A DNA stretch of 64,000 bases from the NCBI RefSeq assembly GCF_024721155.1, contig NZ_JAHVAP010000001.1, forward strand, positions 620,001-684,000. The letters run 5' to 3'. The notes under the pieces are model-generated. The model did no database searches. It was not told the DNA's origin and saw nothing but the letters and a program-made list of their open reading frames with translations. Position numbers and translations under genes: made by a program. Source of the stretch: Mucilaginibacter phenanthrenivorans. Its GTDB lineage: Bacteria > Bacteroidota > Bacteroidia > Sphingobacteriales > Sphingobacteriaceae. Below, one piece after another: positions 38,467-48,415 of this stretch. Each line of letters begins with the position of its first letter. The stretch's first letter is position 1.

Positions 38467-41400
38467 TTAAAAGTTAGCAGAGAATCCAATACTGTAGGTT
38501 TTTGGAATAGGGTAATCATATACCTCGGGATCAATTCCAAGTTTATTTGCCCGCCAAAGGATGCCCAGGTTTGTTACGTTGGCATACACCCTTGGGTTTT
38601 TAATTAACCACCCTTTAGGGGCATTAACTGCGTAGGACAAATTAATTTCCTGCAACCGGATATGATCGCCTTTTAAAACATTAATCTCCGAGTATTGGTA
38701 AAAAAGATCCCTGTTTTGATTGGTAGACGAAAACACCGCAGATGGAACATTGGTATGGACTTCATCGCCAGGCTTTTGCCACCTGTTGTTATATTCAGCA
38801 CCCTGTAGTACCGGCGTACTGCTGTATAAGGCGCTATAGCTCACTATCTGCGAAGCCGGCCGTCTGAAATAATAACCTAACTTGTAAAGGATGTTAGCCG
38901 ATACCGAAAATGAACCGTAGCTCAATGTATTTCGGAAGGAACCGTAATAAACCGGTACAGCCGAACCGAAATAATGCAGAGTGGATAGCGGCGCATTCTG
39001 GATAGCGTTGTAGGCGGCTGTTCCGTCGGCTGTATTTGAAATAGCGGTAGCAACGCCGTTTACATATCCTCTCGGGTCGCCCGTCTTGGGATCGAGGCCT
39101 GCCCATTGATAGCCGAAGACACGGGACAAATCGAAGCCTTCATTATATGACCCGGTGCTGTTAGATACCACCTGGCCTGCCAAACTTGCCGCCGTGCCGT
39201 AAAGTTTGGTAACTTTTACTCTATTATAGCTAAATAGTAAATTGCTGGTCCACCTGAAATTTCCGGCTTTTACGTTAACCGAGTTAACGGTGATATCCAT
39301 CCCGTAACCTTTCAGGTCGCCGGTGTTGAATGTGGTGTTAGTATAGCCTGTACTAGGGTCAAGAGCGCCATTAGCCAATAAGTCCTTTGTTCTTTTGTTA
39401 TAGTATTCTATACTTCCTGAGATCCGGTTTCCCTTTGCTGCAAAATCTAATCCAACGTTAAATATACCGGTCTTTTCCGGGCGCAATAAGCTGTTGGAAA
39501 CTCCCGAGCTTGCATCGGTATAAGCGTATGGAAGGTTGTTTGTACCGTTAAAGGTGGAGTAGTTGATGAGCGGCCTTGCTAACACGACCGGGTTTACGTT
39601 ACCATTGTAGCCAAACGTTGCTCTTAACCGCAACATCGGAAACAGTGCCCAATGATAAAATTTTTCCTCGTTAATGGTCCAGCTGCCGCCGAAAGAGTAA
39701 AAAGGAGTGCCGCTGTTGTTGGTGCCCTGCCCAAATTCACTCGACAGGTCGCGGCGGAAGCTGCCGGATAAGGTATACCTTCGGTTATAGGTGTAAGCGG
39801 CGTTGGCGTAATAACTGTAGGTTCTCACTTTGGTATCCACAAACCCGGTGGTTATCTTGGGGATATACTCGCTGGCATAACCACTAAAATCGGATGCGAA
39901 AAGTATAGGTAACAGGTCATGATAATTGATATCGTTAGCGCTTTGCAGGGTGGTTTCATTATAGCCGTAATAGCCGTCAACTTTGGTAATGCTGTAGTTT
40001 TGGGCTACGTCTATACCGGCTATGGCCGATAGCTGGTGCTTTTCGTGCCATGTTTTATCATAGTTTAATTGCCCGCGCAAGGTTTGATTGCTGCTTTTAA
40101 CCAAATTGGTCGTGTATTGGCCCCCCAAAGGCAGGTGATGAACAAATGCAGGTACCGATTCGCCCGTTTGCTCATCAAATGAGTAGGGCGATGTAGTTTG
40201 GTAATCATACAGGTTTCGCATAAAAAATGAGTTTTGCCTGTAAAGCGTATTATCATCATTACGCCCCGAATTGTAATTATAAGCTATCTGTGCTGAAAGC
40301 CCGTCGATCACTTTATAGTTGGCCTGGAAATTCAGGTTGATATTCTGCGATTTAACTTTATTATAGCCCTCGTTAATGTCATCCAGCGGACGGTATTGGA
40401 GACTTTGGATCTTATCGCCATAGGTGCTTGCCAACAGATCTACCAGGCCAGGCCGGTAAGTTTTGGTTACCAGGGCAGGGTTGCCATTATCGTCGGTTAA
40501 ACGGGTATACGGCTGAAAAACCGAGTTTGTGGCACCGGTAATGGCATTTTCAGGAGCCTGGTCATTGGTATGCTGAACATTGTAGCTGATATTGGCTTGC
40601 AGATCCAAGTTTTTTGCCGGCCGTGCCGAAAAGTTTGAAGCCACAACGATGCGGTCGGACCCAGATGATCTTGTATTGTTGATGGATTTATCATAACCAC
40701 CGGACAGGCGATAGTTCACCAGGGTCGATCCGCCGTCAACAGCCAACGAATAGCTTTGGGTAACGGCGCTGCGCAGGAAGTATTTGGTATAATCCCGCCT
40801 GATATCGTTGCCGCGTAAAGCGTCAATCTGCTGGTTGGCCTGCGTAGCTGTAAGCGTGTTTTTATTTTTCCAGGCATCCATGATCTCGGCAACCGGAGAT
40901 ACGGGTTGCTGGCCGTAAAGATCAGAAATACTTACAGCAGGCAATACGCGGTTGGTTTGGGTAAACTGGGCCATTTGCGCGTCAATAAAGTCGGACGTGC
41001 TCATGGTTTTATTGTAAAACAAGTTTACCTTTTCGGTAATACTAACATTGCTGTTAAAGCTGATCTGCGTTGGCCGGTTATAAGCTCCTCTTTTGGTTTT
41101 GATTACAATAACCCCATTTGCAGCCCTTGATCCCCAGATAGAGGCCGCGGCTGCATCTTTTAATATGGTGACGCTTTCCACATCATTCGGGTTCACTTTA
41201 TCAATAGCGTAGGGGCTTGCTATACCATCAATAACAACCAGTACCTGGCCGCTGGTATTTCCGTTCAAGTCGGCACCTACCGCATCATTAAGGGTGTTTT
41301 TACCACGGATGGTCAGTAATGCCAAAGGCGATTGTTTTGCGTTAGGATTACTGGAATTTGTAGGTCGCAGGTCGTTCCTGAAATCCAGGCTGGTGGTTAT

Positions 41401-42168
41401 TCCCTCCAGCCGCCTGATCAGGTTAGGGTCGGTACTATGCGCCAACTGCTGTTTGGTAACCAGTTCAAAAGAGCCGGTAGCCCTTTCTTTAGGTAAGTCC
41501 TGGTAACCCGTTGATACGATGGTTACCGCCTGTATAGCCAGCGACTGCGGTTTTAACTTTATGTTGATCTCTGTAAATCCCCTTATACCAATCGTATCTG
41601 TTTGATAGCCGATATAGGATGTGATGAGGTTACCTTCATTGGGGACGTTTTGAAGGAAGTACTTTCCATCGGCATCGGTTACGGCTACTTTTTGAGTTCC
41701 TTCTATCTTTACCGAAGCTCCGGGGAGTGGTTCCCCCTTATCATTTGTTACGATGCCGGTAATATTAATAGACGTTAAAAAGTCTTTAACATTGTCAAAA
41801 AAAGAAGCCTCCCTTTGCTTAATTACAATGGTATGCTCATCAATAGTATAAGTCAATGGCTGGTCTTTAAATAGCTGTTCAAGAACACTTTTCAGTTCGG
41901 CGTCTTTAACATTGATATTGACCAATCTGGCGTCTTTCAATAGCTGGGTAGTGTAAACAAAATTGTAATTGCTTTGCTGCTGAATTTTAAGGAATATTGC
42001 TTTCAGGCTTGCCTTTTTTTCTGACAGCGTTATTTGCTGGGCAAAGCTTTTAGCGCTCACCTGCATGATAGTTATCAGAATAATTATGGTGGTTAACCGC
42101 ATAATCAGCAATAGTTTATGGATGCGCCGTTTGGACACACCAAATTTGCTTGTATAATTTTTATACAT
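38467..42168 (-). CDS. SusC/RagA TonB-linked outer membrane protein with signalling STN domain
   Basis: This 1233-residue protein has a long N-terminal leader (hydrophobic residues about 24-37, cleavage near SFAQ, 41-44). A secretin/STN domain (about 50-120: SLKAIFLKIQQQSNYNFVYTT) is followed by a CarboxypepD_reg-like beta domain (about 135-215: GEPLPGASVKIEGT), then plug (about 225-345) and barrel ending IGFSANF. The STN domain is the part that contacts FecR in trans-envelope signalling. That agrees with the FecR and sigma genes upstream in the same direction. It makes the uptake pair self-regulating: substrate binding would release the sigma factor. Confidence 0.95.
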   Translation of the reverse strand: MYKNYTSKFGVSKRRIHKLLLIMRLTTIIILITIMQVSAKSFAQQITLSEKKASLKAIFLKIQQQSNYNFVYTTQLLKDARLVNINVKDAELKSVLEQLFKDQPLTYTIDEHTIVIKQREASFFDNVKDFLTSINITGIVTNDKGEPLPGASVKIEGTQKVAVTDADGKYFLQNVPNEGNLITSYIGYQTDTIGIRGFTEINIKLKPQSLAIQAVTIVSTGYQDLPKERATGSFELVTKQQLAHSTDPNLIRRLEGITTSLDFRNDLRPTNSSNPNAKQSPLALLTIRGKNTLNDAVGADLNGNTSGQVLVVIDGIASPYAIDKVNPNDVESVTILKDAAAASIWGSRAANGVIVIKTKRGAYNRPTQISFNSNVSITEKVNLFYNKTMSTSDFIDAQMAQFTQTNRVLPAVSISDLYGQQPVSPVAEIMDAWKNKNTLTATQANQQIDALRGNDIRRDYTKYFLRSAVTQSYSLAVDGGSTLVNYRLSGGYDKSINNTRSSGSDRIVVASNFSARPAKNLDLQANISYNVQHTNDQAPENAITGATNSVFQPYTRLTDDNGNPALVTKTYRPGLVDLLASTYGDKIQSLQYRPLDDINEGYNKVKSQNINLNFQANYKVIDGLSAQIAYNYNSGRNDDNTLYRQNSFFMRNLYDYQTTSPYSFDEQTGESVPAFVHHLPLGGQYTTNLVKSSNQTLRGQLNYDKTWHEKHQLSAIAGIDVAQNYSITKVDGYYGYNETTLQSANDINYHDLLPILFASDFSGYASEYIPKITTGFVDTKVRTYSYYANAAYTYNRRYTLSGSFRRDLSSEFGQGTNNSGTPFYSFGGSWTINEEKFYHWALFPMLRLRATFGYNGNVNPVVLARPLINYSTFNGTNNLPYAYTDASSGVSNSLLRPEKTGIFNVGLDFAAKGNRISGSIEYYNKRTKDLLANGALDPSTGYTNTTFNTGDLKGYGMDITVNSVNVKAGNFRWTSNLLFSYNRVKVTKLYGTAASLAGQVVSNSTGSYNEGFDLSRVFGYQWAGLDPKTGDPRGYVNGVATAISNTADGTAAYNAIQNAPLSTLHYFGSAVPVYYGSFRNTLSYGSFSVSANILYKLGYYFRRPASQIVSYSALYSSTPVLQGAEYNNRWQKPGDEVHTNVPSAVFSSTNQNRDLFYQYSEINVLKGDHIRLQEINLSYAVNAPKGWLIKNPRVYANVTNLGILWRANKLGIDPEVYDYPIPKTYSIGFSANF

Positions 42169-42293
42169 TTGTTAAGTCTGTTTTAAGAAGTTAATACGAT
42201 CTGAAGTTTTATTGACGTAATCCAGGCATTGGCCAGTTGTGTTGCAAGCACTGCTGGCCTTTTGTTTTAAAAGGATCACCGGTGTAGCAGTAA

Positions 42294-43406
42294 TTATTTG
42301 GTAACGATAATCCTCCTTCCTGCTACTCTAAAGTGCACTTTATTGGTTAATTCGAGTTTCGTTAATATTTGTGATACATATGCGCCCCGGCTTACCCTTC
42401 CTCCAAAGTCATCTGCCGGTTTCTCACCCTCGTAAATCACTTCCACATTATACCAGCGGGCTATTTTCCGCATTACCGATTCTATTTTTTCATCTTCAAA
42501 AACAATGTAATTATTCTTCCAGCCTATGGTTTCGTCAACGTTGGCTGCAGCAACTATTACGCCGCCCGAAGTAAGCCGGGCCTGTTCGCCAGGTTTTAGC
42601 AATGTTTTGTTGAGCAGGATGCTGCCCTGTAAAAGCGTGGTTTTGGCAACGGGTTCATCAGCATAGGCATTGATATCAAAATGGGTGCCCAGCACTTCAA
42701 CAACTTGCCCGGCTGAGGAAACCCGGAACGGGACTGCTTTATTTTTAGCAACCTCAAAATAAGCTTCGCCGGTAAGTTCAACATTACGCTGCGTTAAACC
42801 GGCAAAGGTGGAAGGAAAAGTAATGGAAGAAGCCGCGTTGAGCCAAACTTTGGTACCGTCTGGCATTAACAATTGATAGGTGCCGCCCCTGGGTGTACTT
42901 AGCATTACTTTTTCATTGGCATTTGAGCTATTGTTTTTTGCTGATGTGTCAATTTTACTGCCGTCATTATAAACAAGCCGGGCCGCGTTGATAATAACAC
43001 CTGATTGGCTATTGCTCAGGTTAACTACCTTGCCGCTGGCAAGGGTTAAGGTGGCTCTGTTGCTGCCTGGGGCTATATCAAATTTAGTATGAGCCAGTTG
43101 TGCGGTACCTATTCCGGCGGTTGAATTTCTATTGACCAGGAAATAGGTGACTATGGACAAAAACACGAGGATGGCGGCCGCGGCCGCAATACGAGGCCAG
43201 CTGCCTATTTTTCTTACATGGGTATTACCCCCATCTAAATGTTGCCAGGCTGCATTTACCGCGCGTAACCTTTCATCCATCCCCAATTCTTCCAGCCCCG
43301 ATTCCTGAAAATTAAGGTACCAGCTTTCCAGTAATGCCTTATCATCATCGGTGGCAGTTCCTGATCTGTATCTGTTTAGCAGGTCTTTTACTTCGTTCTC
43401 GTCCAT
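42294..43406 (-). CDS. FecR family anti-sigma factor / sigma regulator
   Basis: This 370-residue protein has a cytoplasmic N-terminal part (1-70, sigma-binding, with LLESWYLNFQESG), one membrane helix (about 73-91), and a periplasmic FecR domain. Family hallmarks are LSTPRGGTYQLLMPDGTKVWLNAASSITFP and ELTGEAYFEVAKNKAVPFRV. A C-terminal STN-interacting region follows (WYNVEVIYEGEKP). It holds the ECF sigma factor until the SusC STN domain signals. Unusually for this class, two ABC transporter genes lie between it and the sigma gene. Confidence 0.95.
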   Translation of the reverse strand: MDENEVKDLLNRYRSGTATDDDKALLESWYLNFQESGLEELGMDERLRAVNAAWQHLDGGNTHVRKIGSWPRIAAAAAILVFLSIVTYFLVNRNSTAGIGTAQLAHTKFDIAPGSNRATLTLASGKVVNLSNSQSGVIINAARLVYNDGSKIDTSAKNNSSNANEKVMLSTPRGGTYQLLMPDGTKVWLNAASSITFPSTFAGLTQRNVELTGEAYFEVAKNKAVPFRVSSAGQVVEVLGTHFDINAYADEPVAKTTLLQGSILLNKTLLKPGEQARLTSGGVIVAAANVDETIGWKNNYIVFEDEKIESVMRKIARWYNVEVIYEGEKPADDFGGRVSRGAYVSQILTKLELTNKVHFRVAGRRIIVTK

Positions 43407-43480
43407 TTTAATCGGCTGGTCATCCCTTTTGTATTGTAAGACAAGCTGATGCCCGTGCAGGGGGTATCAGCTTATGAAAT

Positions 43481-45775
43481 TTATTTTCTCTTCCTGCTAA
43501 TCAGGATAAATGCTCCTAAAGCTACGATTAAGGCCGGCACAATGCCCAGAAAAACCAGCTTAAAAGTAGAGAGTTGTTTTCGCTTTATTTGTAAAGTATC
43601 ATCTGTTGTCGCAACACGGCTTACATCTACCGGAAACGCGTCATCACAAAACCATTTGAACAGCGATTGGCCATAAGTTAAGTTATAGCCTTTAGGTGCT
43701 TTAAGTGCAAGGTTACTTATAAAGTCGGCATCACCGGATACGATGATCTTTTGCTGGCGCGAGTTGATAGTTCTCGAAAGCGCAGCTGCAACCGGGAAAC
43801 TTCCTTTTTTATCGCCTGCAACAGCATCATAAGTTACTTCTGTGGATGTAAGGTCCGTTTTGCCTGTTTTGTTCCAGCCTGAAGTTGCACTTTCTAATAG
43901 CATATTTATCTGGAATTTTTTCTGTTGTTCAAAAGCAATTGCTGCTACCCCCTGCATGGCCACAAAACTATGGGTTTGTTGTAACCGCCCAAAAATGCGA
44001 TCAATTGCTGGTGCCTGGTTTGCAATTGTAGCGTATACCATATCCGGCGTTTCATTTTTACTTGGTGCTACCAACATGCCATTCATTAATTGCACCCCTA
44101 GATAATCCAACAAGGGGTTGAGGATCTGTTGCCTGCCCGGTTCGGCGGTAATGAGCATGTTGCCGCCACGGTCGACATAGTTTTTGATTTTTTGCAATGC
44201 TGCATCAGTCAAAGCAGTAGTTGGATCGGCAAGTACCAGCACCGTAATATCGCCGGGAATAACTTGGTTATTTAGGTCGATATTCTCTGCATCAAACCCC
44301 TGGTTAATGAGTGATTGGCGGGCGGTTCTGTCATTGATGATCATTTGATAGTTCCTGTCGCCTGTTTTATCAATGCTTCGTTCGTTATTCCCGGTTATAA
44401 AACCAATTTTGGGTACGGTTACCACCAGGCGCTTTATGGCTGCGGTTATCTCCGCTTCTTCCGGAAACCGTTTAATTTCGTTATATAAACGCAGCTTACT
44501 TGTTTTGCCTTTGTAGTTGAGCACACGAACAAAGGTGTTATTCTCCTTACTAAGATCAATAATTTTACGGATCTCGGCGGGCGGCATAAAATCGTCAAGA
44601 TCAAGCCCCATATTGTCCGCAACCTTTTCAGCCACCTGTTTTATACTCAAACCCTTGATGTTTCCCTGGTATATCATGTTACGGTTATTCTGGAGGTCGG
44701 TAGCATCATAGTAATAAACATATTTCATGGTTAAGCCTGGAATGAAACGCCTATAGTCTGCAAACATATCAAGGTCGCTGTTTCGCGCGGCGGGCAAACC
44801 CGAATATACGTCCTGATCAAGCAGGTTTACATAGGTTGTTATGGTTAACGGGCCATTTATCTTTTTTGCCACCTCCTGGCTGTTTTTGGTAAGCGTTCGT
44901 GATTTTGTAGCCGTCATATCCAGGTAACCTATCAAAGATGGCCTTGAGCTTACATAGCCCAGCATAAGGGATATTATAACCAATACAACATATTTGCCAG
45001 CTTGTACACCCAATGGTTTTGCTTCGCGGCCAGCCTGCAGGCGAAGGATACAAAGCGAAATGAATAATACAATAATGATAATAAAATAAAATACATCTTT
45101 AGTGGTAATGAGGCCTTTTAACATGTCATCGGCCCGGCCGGATATGGATAGGAAATAGGTAAGATCTCTTACAAAGTTGATCTCCTGGCCTATACCTCCT
45201 ACAAAGCGAAGTGCTGCAAATACAGCCAGCGTACTTATGGCAGCCACAACCTGGTAACTGGTTAGGCTTGACATGAACAGGCCGATGGCCGCATAGGTAC
45301 AAGTTAACAGGAAAAGCCCGATAAGGCCGGATAGGATAAGGGTAAGATCGGCATCCTTTATAGCAATAACCCCAATAATGGAGTAGATGGCAAGTATCAA
45401 AATCAGCAGGAAGCCGTAGGTTACAATGGCCAGGTATTTTCCAAAGATGATCTCGCTGATCTTTACGGGCGATGAGAGCAGCAGTTTGATGGAGCCGCTA
45501 CTGGTTTCCCTGCTCATGAGTCCCATACTTAATAGCGGAATATAGAGGTACAAAGTTTCAGTAATTTTTGCAAACAGGCCGCTTACGCCGGGGAAAGCGG
45601 TAAAAGTGAGGTCGCCCATCCGCGAGCCCATCAATAAAGCTTCCTGCACACCTTGCAGCATATTAAAGAAACCCATGCCTGATTGTACCATGAAAATAAC
45701 CAGTACAAGCCAGGCTACCGGCGAATAAAATAAGATGCTGATTTCCAGTTGAGCGATTTTTATAGTTTTTAGCAT
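43481..45775 (-). CDS. GldF-GldG-like ABC transporter permease fused to auxiliary domain
   Basis: This 764-residue protein has an ABC-2 permease part with about six membrane helices in residues 15-250 (for example YLYIPLLSMGLMSRETSSGSIKLLLSSPV). A seventh helix (about 255-275) is followed by a large Gldg/ABC_transp_aux extracytoplasmic domain (about 285-730: VTVPKIGFITGNNERSI, then VLADPTTALTDAALQKIKNYVDRGGNMLITAEPG). A C-terminal membrane helix (735-757) ends it. In flavobacteria GldF and GldG are separate and serve gliding; here they are one chain. The ATPase gene is five bases upstream. The role outside gliding is unknown; association with SusC/D and a peptidase suggests envelope transport. 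Confidence 0.9.
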   Translation of the reverse strand: MLKTIKIAQLEISILFYSPVAWLVLVIFMVQSGMGFFNMLQGVQEALLMGSRMGDLTFTAFPGVSGLFAKITETLYLYIPLLSMGLMSRETSSGSIKLLLSSPVKISEIIFGKYLAIVTYGFLLILILAIYSIIGVIAIKDADLTLILSGLIGLFLLTCTYAAIGLFMSSLTSYQVVAAISTLAVFAALRFVGGIGQEINFVRDLTYFLSISGRADDMLKGLITTKDVFYFIIIIVLFISLCILRLQAGREAKPLGVQAGKYVVLVIISLMLGYVSSRPSLIGYLDMTATKSRTLTKNSQEVAKKINGPLTITTYVNLLDQDVYSGLPAARNSDLDMFADYRRFIPGLTMKYVYYYDATDLQNNRNMIYQGNIKGLSIKQVAEKVADNMGLDLDDFMPPAEIRKIIDLSKENNTFVRVLNYKGKTSKLRLYNEIKRFPEEAEITAAIKRLVVTVPKIGFITGNNERSIDKTGDRNYQMIINDRTARQSLINQGFDAENIDLNNQVIPGDITVLVLADPTTALTDAALQKIKNYVDRGGNMLITAEPGRQQILNPLLDYLGVQLMNGMLVAPSKNETPDMVYATIANQAPAIDRIFGRLQQTHSFVAMQGVAAIAFEQQKKFQINMLLESATSGWNKTGKTDLTSTEVTYDAVAGDKKGSFPVAAALSRTINSRQQKIIVSGDADFISNLALKAPKGYNLTYGQSLFKWFCDDAFPVDVSRVATTDDTLQIKRKQLSTFKLVFLGIVPALIVALGAFILISRKRK

Positions 45776-45780
45776 GGCTG

Positions 45781-46713
45781 TTATCGTAAAGGACGGTTAG
45801 AGAGTTGGGCGAATATTTCGTCGAGCGAGCTTTTTTCAAGCAGTATCTCACTTAACTGCCAGCCGTTGTTTATGCTGAGTTCAACAATTCTTTTTGAAAT
45901 TGTACCCGATGCTTTAAACCGGATGCGGATGCTGTTGTCATTCAATAGTTCTGCGCTTGTTACGCCCTCTATAGCTTCAAGCTCGGCGAGCGCAGGGGGG
46001 TTATCAAGAGATACAAGCAGCGAGTTGGGTAAGATGTAATTATTGAAAGCATCCATCGTATCTGCAAAAACCATTCTGCCTCCTTCTATCATCCGGATAT
46101 CGTTACAAGTGGCCTGAACTTCTGAAAGGATATGGGTAGAAAAGATCACCGACCTTTCTTCGGCTATTTCCCTGATCAGCTTGCGTACCTCCAATATCTG
46201 TATAGGATCGAGGCCATTGGTGGGTTCATCCAACACAACCAGCTTGGGTTGGTGAATGATCGCCTGCGCGATGCCTACGCGTTGCCGGTATCCGCCGGAT
46301 AAATTACTAATCAACCGGTGGCTGAAGTGCGTAATACCACACTTCGCCTTTGCCGCTTCAACCGCTGCTTTTACCTGTTTTTTTTCTATATTTCGTATAA
46401 ATGCGCAGTACCGGAGGTATTCGTCAACAGTAAGGTCGAGGTGCAGGGGGGCATTTTGCGGTAAAAAGCCCAGTAACCGCTTGGCCTGCTCCGGGTGTTC
46501 GCGTAAGTTAATGCCATCAATAAAAACCTTTCCTTCTGTTTGGTTGAGCACTCCGCAAAGGATATTCATGGTTGTGGACTTACCGGCGCCGTTGGAGCCC
46601 AGTAATCCCAATACGCCTTTTTGGTTTATCTCGAAATTAATATCTCTTATCGCCCAGTTTTTACTGTACTTGTGCGAGAGGTGTTCTACGCTTACTATAT
46701 TTTTTTTCACCAA
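45781..46713 (-). CDS. GldA-like ABC transporter ATP-binding protein
   Basis: This 310-residue protein has Walker A GSNGAGKST (39-47... region LGLLGSNGAGKSTT), signature LSGGYRQRVGIAQAI (about 140-154) and Walker B KLVVLDEPTNGLDP. The H-loop is in IFSTHILSE, and a C-terminal DUF4162-like segment follows that is common in GldA/NatA-type ATPases. It pairs with the fused permease encoded five bases downstream. It is separated from the sigma-factor gene by 110 bases, so it could use its own promoter. Confidence 0.95.
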   Translation of the reverse strand: MVKKNIVSVEHLSHKYSKNWAIRDINFEINQKGVLGLLGSNGAGKSTTMNILCGVLNQTEGKVFIDGINLREHPEQAKRLLGFLPQNAPLHLDLTVDEYLRYCAFIRNIEKKQVKAAVEAAKAKCGITHFSHRLISNLSGGYRQRVGIAQAIIHQPKLVVLDEPTNGLDPIQILEVRKLIREIAEERSVIFSTHILSEVQATCNDIRMIEGGRMVFADTMDAFNNYILPNSLLVSLDNPPALAELEAIEGVTSAELLNDNSIRIRFKASGTISKRIVELSINNGWQLSEILLEKSSLDEIFAQLSNRPLR

Positions 46714-46823
46714 TTTTGATCAGCGCCTCTTTCTGTGGTTACGTTACCATAGCATCAGGCTTTGGGTGTAAGACAAAGAGGCTCCGCACAAGAGGTATCG
46801 GGAAGAAAAATAAAAAACAAAGA

Positions 46824-47405
46824 TTAGCGGATGGTGATTAACAAGTATATATAAACTACTAACCCTAATTTGGAACGGAGCACTCTTAAGGTGTTGGTCA
46901 TTTGTTTTTTTACTGTTTGCTCGCTGGTACCCATAATTTCAGCAATTTGTTTGTGGCTTAAATGCTGTTTACGGCTTAGTTCAAACACCTCACGCATCCT
47001 GGGCGGCAGTGCGGCGATCTCTTTTTCTATTAAGGCTTTAAACAGATTTTCGCGTACCAGATGGTCAGTTACCGTTACATTTTCGGCAGAAAATTGTTGA
47101 ATGGAGGATACGTACCTGGATTGGACATCCTTGCGTGCAATGCCATTCAGGATATGATTGCGTATGGCGGTGTACAGGTAACCCGATAAATTGCTGCCTA
47201 AATTGATAGTTTCTCGTTTAGCCCAGAGCGCGGCGAAAACTTCCTGTAGTGCATCCTGTGCTTCAGCGGTATTACGGGTTTTGTTCCAGGCGTGGTTATG
47301 GAGTATGAATTTGTAGCGGTTATAAATTTCGGCGAAAGCAGAGCGGTCGCCGGTTTTTAAAAAACCAGCCAGATCAGCATCTGAATATGCGCTATAGTCT
47401 GCCAT
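46824..47405 (-). CDS. ECF RNA polymerase sigma factor (Bacteroidetes sigma-70 family)
   Basis: This 193-residue protein has region 2 with AFAEIYNRYKFILHNHAW and DALQEVFAALWAKRETI. Region 4 is IAALPPRMREVFELSRKQHLSHKQIAEIMGTSEQTVKKQMTNTL, and the C-terminus is hydrophobic (VVYIYLLITI), as in many Bacteroidetes family-1 sigma factors. It is expected to drive the SusC/SusD genes when released by FecR. It is the first gene of the block and is divergent from the small hypothetical gene at 47574. Confidence 0.95.
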   Translation of the reverse strand: MADYSAYSDADLAGFLKTGDRSAFAEIYNRYKFILHNHAWNKTRNTAEAQDALQEVFAALWAKRETINLGSNLSGYLYTAIRNHILNGIARKDVQSRYVSSIQQFSAENVTVTDHLVRENLFKALIEKEIAALPPRMREVFELSRKQHLSHKQIAEIMGTSEQTVKKQMTNTLRVLRSKLGLVVYIYLLITIR

Positions 47406-47442
47406 ACTAATTAGTGCGCCTAAATTAAGGAATTATTAAAAA

Positions 47443-47472
47443 AATGTAACATTGAAAATTATTCTTAATAAG
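47443..47472 (+). promoter_or_regulatory. AATGTAACAT plus TTATT-CTT-AATAA dyad upstream of a small ORF
   Basis: AATGTAACAT at 47443-47452 is followed by the dyad TTATT-CTT-AATAA (47459-47471). The same two elements, in the same order, lie upstream of the small gene at 61582 (61494-61530). A shared regulator or promoter element is inferred. Confidence 0.35.
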
Positions 47473-47573
47473 TCGTAACCCTATTACATGGATCGATGCT
47501 GAATTTTAAAAGAATGTTATTCTCTAAGCCCTATATCAATTACCCGTTTTTATTGCTTCGTTTAACCGTCAAT

Positions 47574-47768
47574 ATGGACGCGAAAATTTACTATGAATTT
47601 ATTAACTCGCAAACCGGTGATGCCATCGCCCATTTGTCCTTATCTGCAGCTTTGAGTAAAGATGAACAAACCGTGAAATTGGAGCAAAAAAAGTTTGCAT
47701 TGGCAACGACACATAAACTGAACCTCCTCCTGATTTACTTGCAGGATAAAAATCATCCGACACAATGA
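47574..47768 (+). CDS. Small hypothetical protein, 64 residues
   Basis: ATG at 47574 starts MDAKIYYEFINSQTGDAIAH; an upstream in-frame GTG-type extension to 47496 looks unrelated. The protein is charged, with a predicted beta hairpin at residues 4-25 and a helix at about 33-58 (KDEQTVKLEQKKFALATTH). Composition and codon use resemble a real gene, and similar short proteins are common in this family of bacteria, but I cannot assign a function. It is divergent from the sigma-factor gene. Confidence 0.55.
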   Translation: MDAKIYYEFINSQTGDAIAHLSLSAALSKDEQTVKLEQKKFALATTHKLNLLLIYLQDKNHPTQ

Positions 47769-48415
47769 TTATACAAATGTTGCAGGAAACCATTGTAATC
47801 CTCATTCGTGCAAAATGCCCCTTCGATTGGGGCCGATCTTGTTTAAAAGACATATCGTGGTTCACCTGCCGGAAACTGAGGGCGATTTCCTGTCACCAAT
47901 TCGGTCAGTTGGTTTGACGAAACAAAACTGAGGACGGGAAATCCGGCCTTGCTGAAAGATACTTACAGGCAATTAAAATTTGCAATGGAAAAAAGGGAGA
48001 TCATAACAGTAGACTTCGTTTTCGTCGCAATGTAAAGCCATTTGGATTCATTTTGGCAACAGTAATGGTATTTTATGCTGTACTTGCTATTTCAGCGAAC
48101 CCCGGCCTTTTCTGGGTGCCTGATTTTCAAAATATTAAACCAACAATCAATTACCTAAATGATAATGCCTTTAATATGTTTAGCCTTTTTAACCCGGCAC
48201 ATAAATCTACCGAATTGTATGAATCTGTGGCAAATCTCAAGCGGTCATTTGCCTTTTATACTTGGTTTTTTTAGAGCGTCTGCTATTATCCTATTTTCTT
48301 TTTCAAATATTGATCGCTTTCCGGAAATATGCCAAATAAAGTTCATCCGATATTGCCTTGACAGGCATGATTAAATTTCCTTTTTTTTATCCATATTCGA
48401 AAAAAAATCAACCTT
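47769..48415. other. Poorly coding region, possible gene remnants
   Basis: This 647-base region holds no intact recognisable gene. The fragments HIVVHLPETEGDFLSPIRSVG (around 47850-47915) and GNPALLKDTYRQLKFAMEKREIITVDF (around 47935-48020) look protein-like but are interrupted. The frame at 48053-48274 follows in another phase. Decayed coding sequence is a reasonable reading. Confidence 0.35.
48053..48274 (+). pseudogene. Possible membrane-protein fragment
   Basis: The frame reads FGFILATVMVFYAVLAIS, one likely membrane helix. A soluble stretch rich in Asn and Phe follows (NIKPTINYLNDNAFNMFSL, then STELYESVANLKRS) before it stops. It has no ATG start (TTG at 48053 only) and its left end runs into a stop in a region of broken frames. 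It may be a remnant of a larger membrane protein or a chance ORF; no family is recognised. Confidence 0.25.

Noticed and set aside
42231..42259. GGCCAG/CTGGCC hairpin followed by T residues
   Set aside because: T tract is on the plus strand, whereas genes on both sides run minus; no plus-strand transcript to end.
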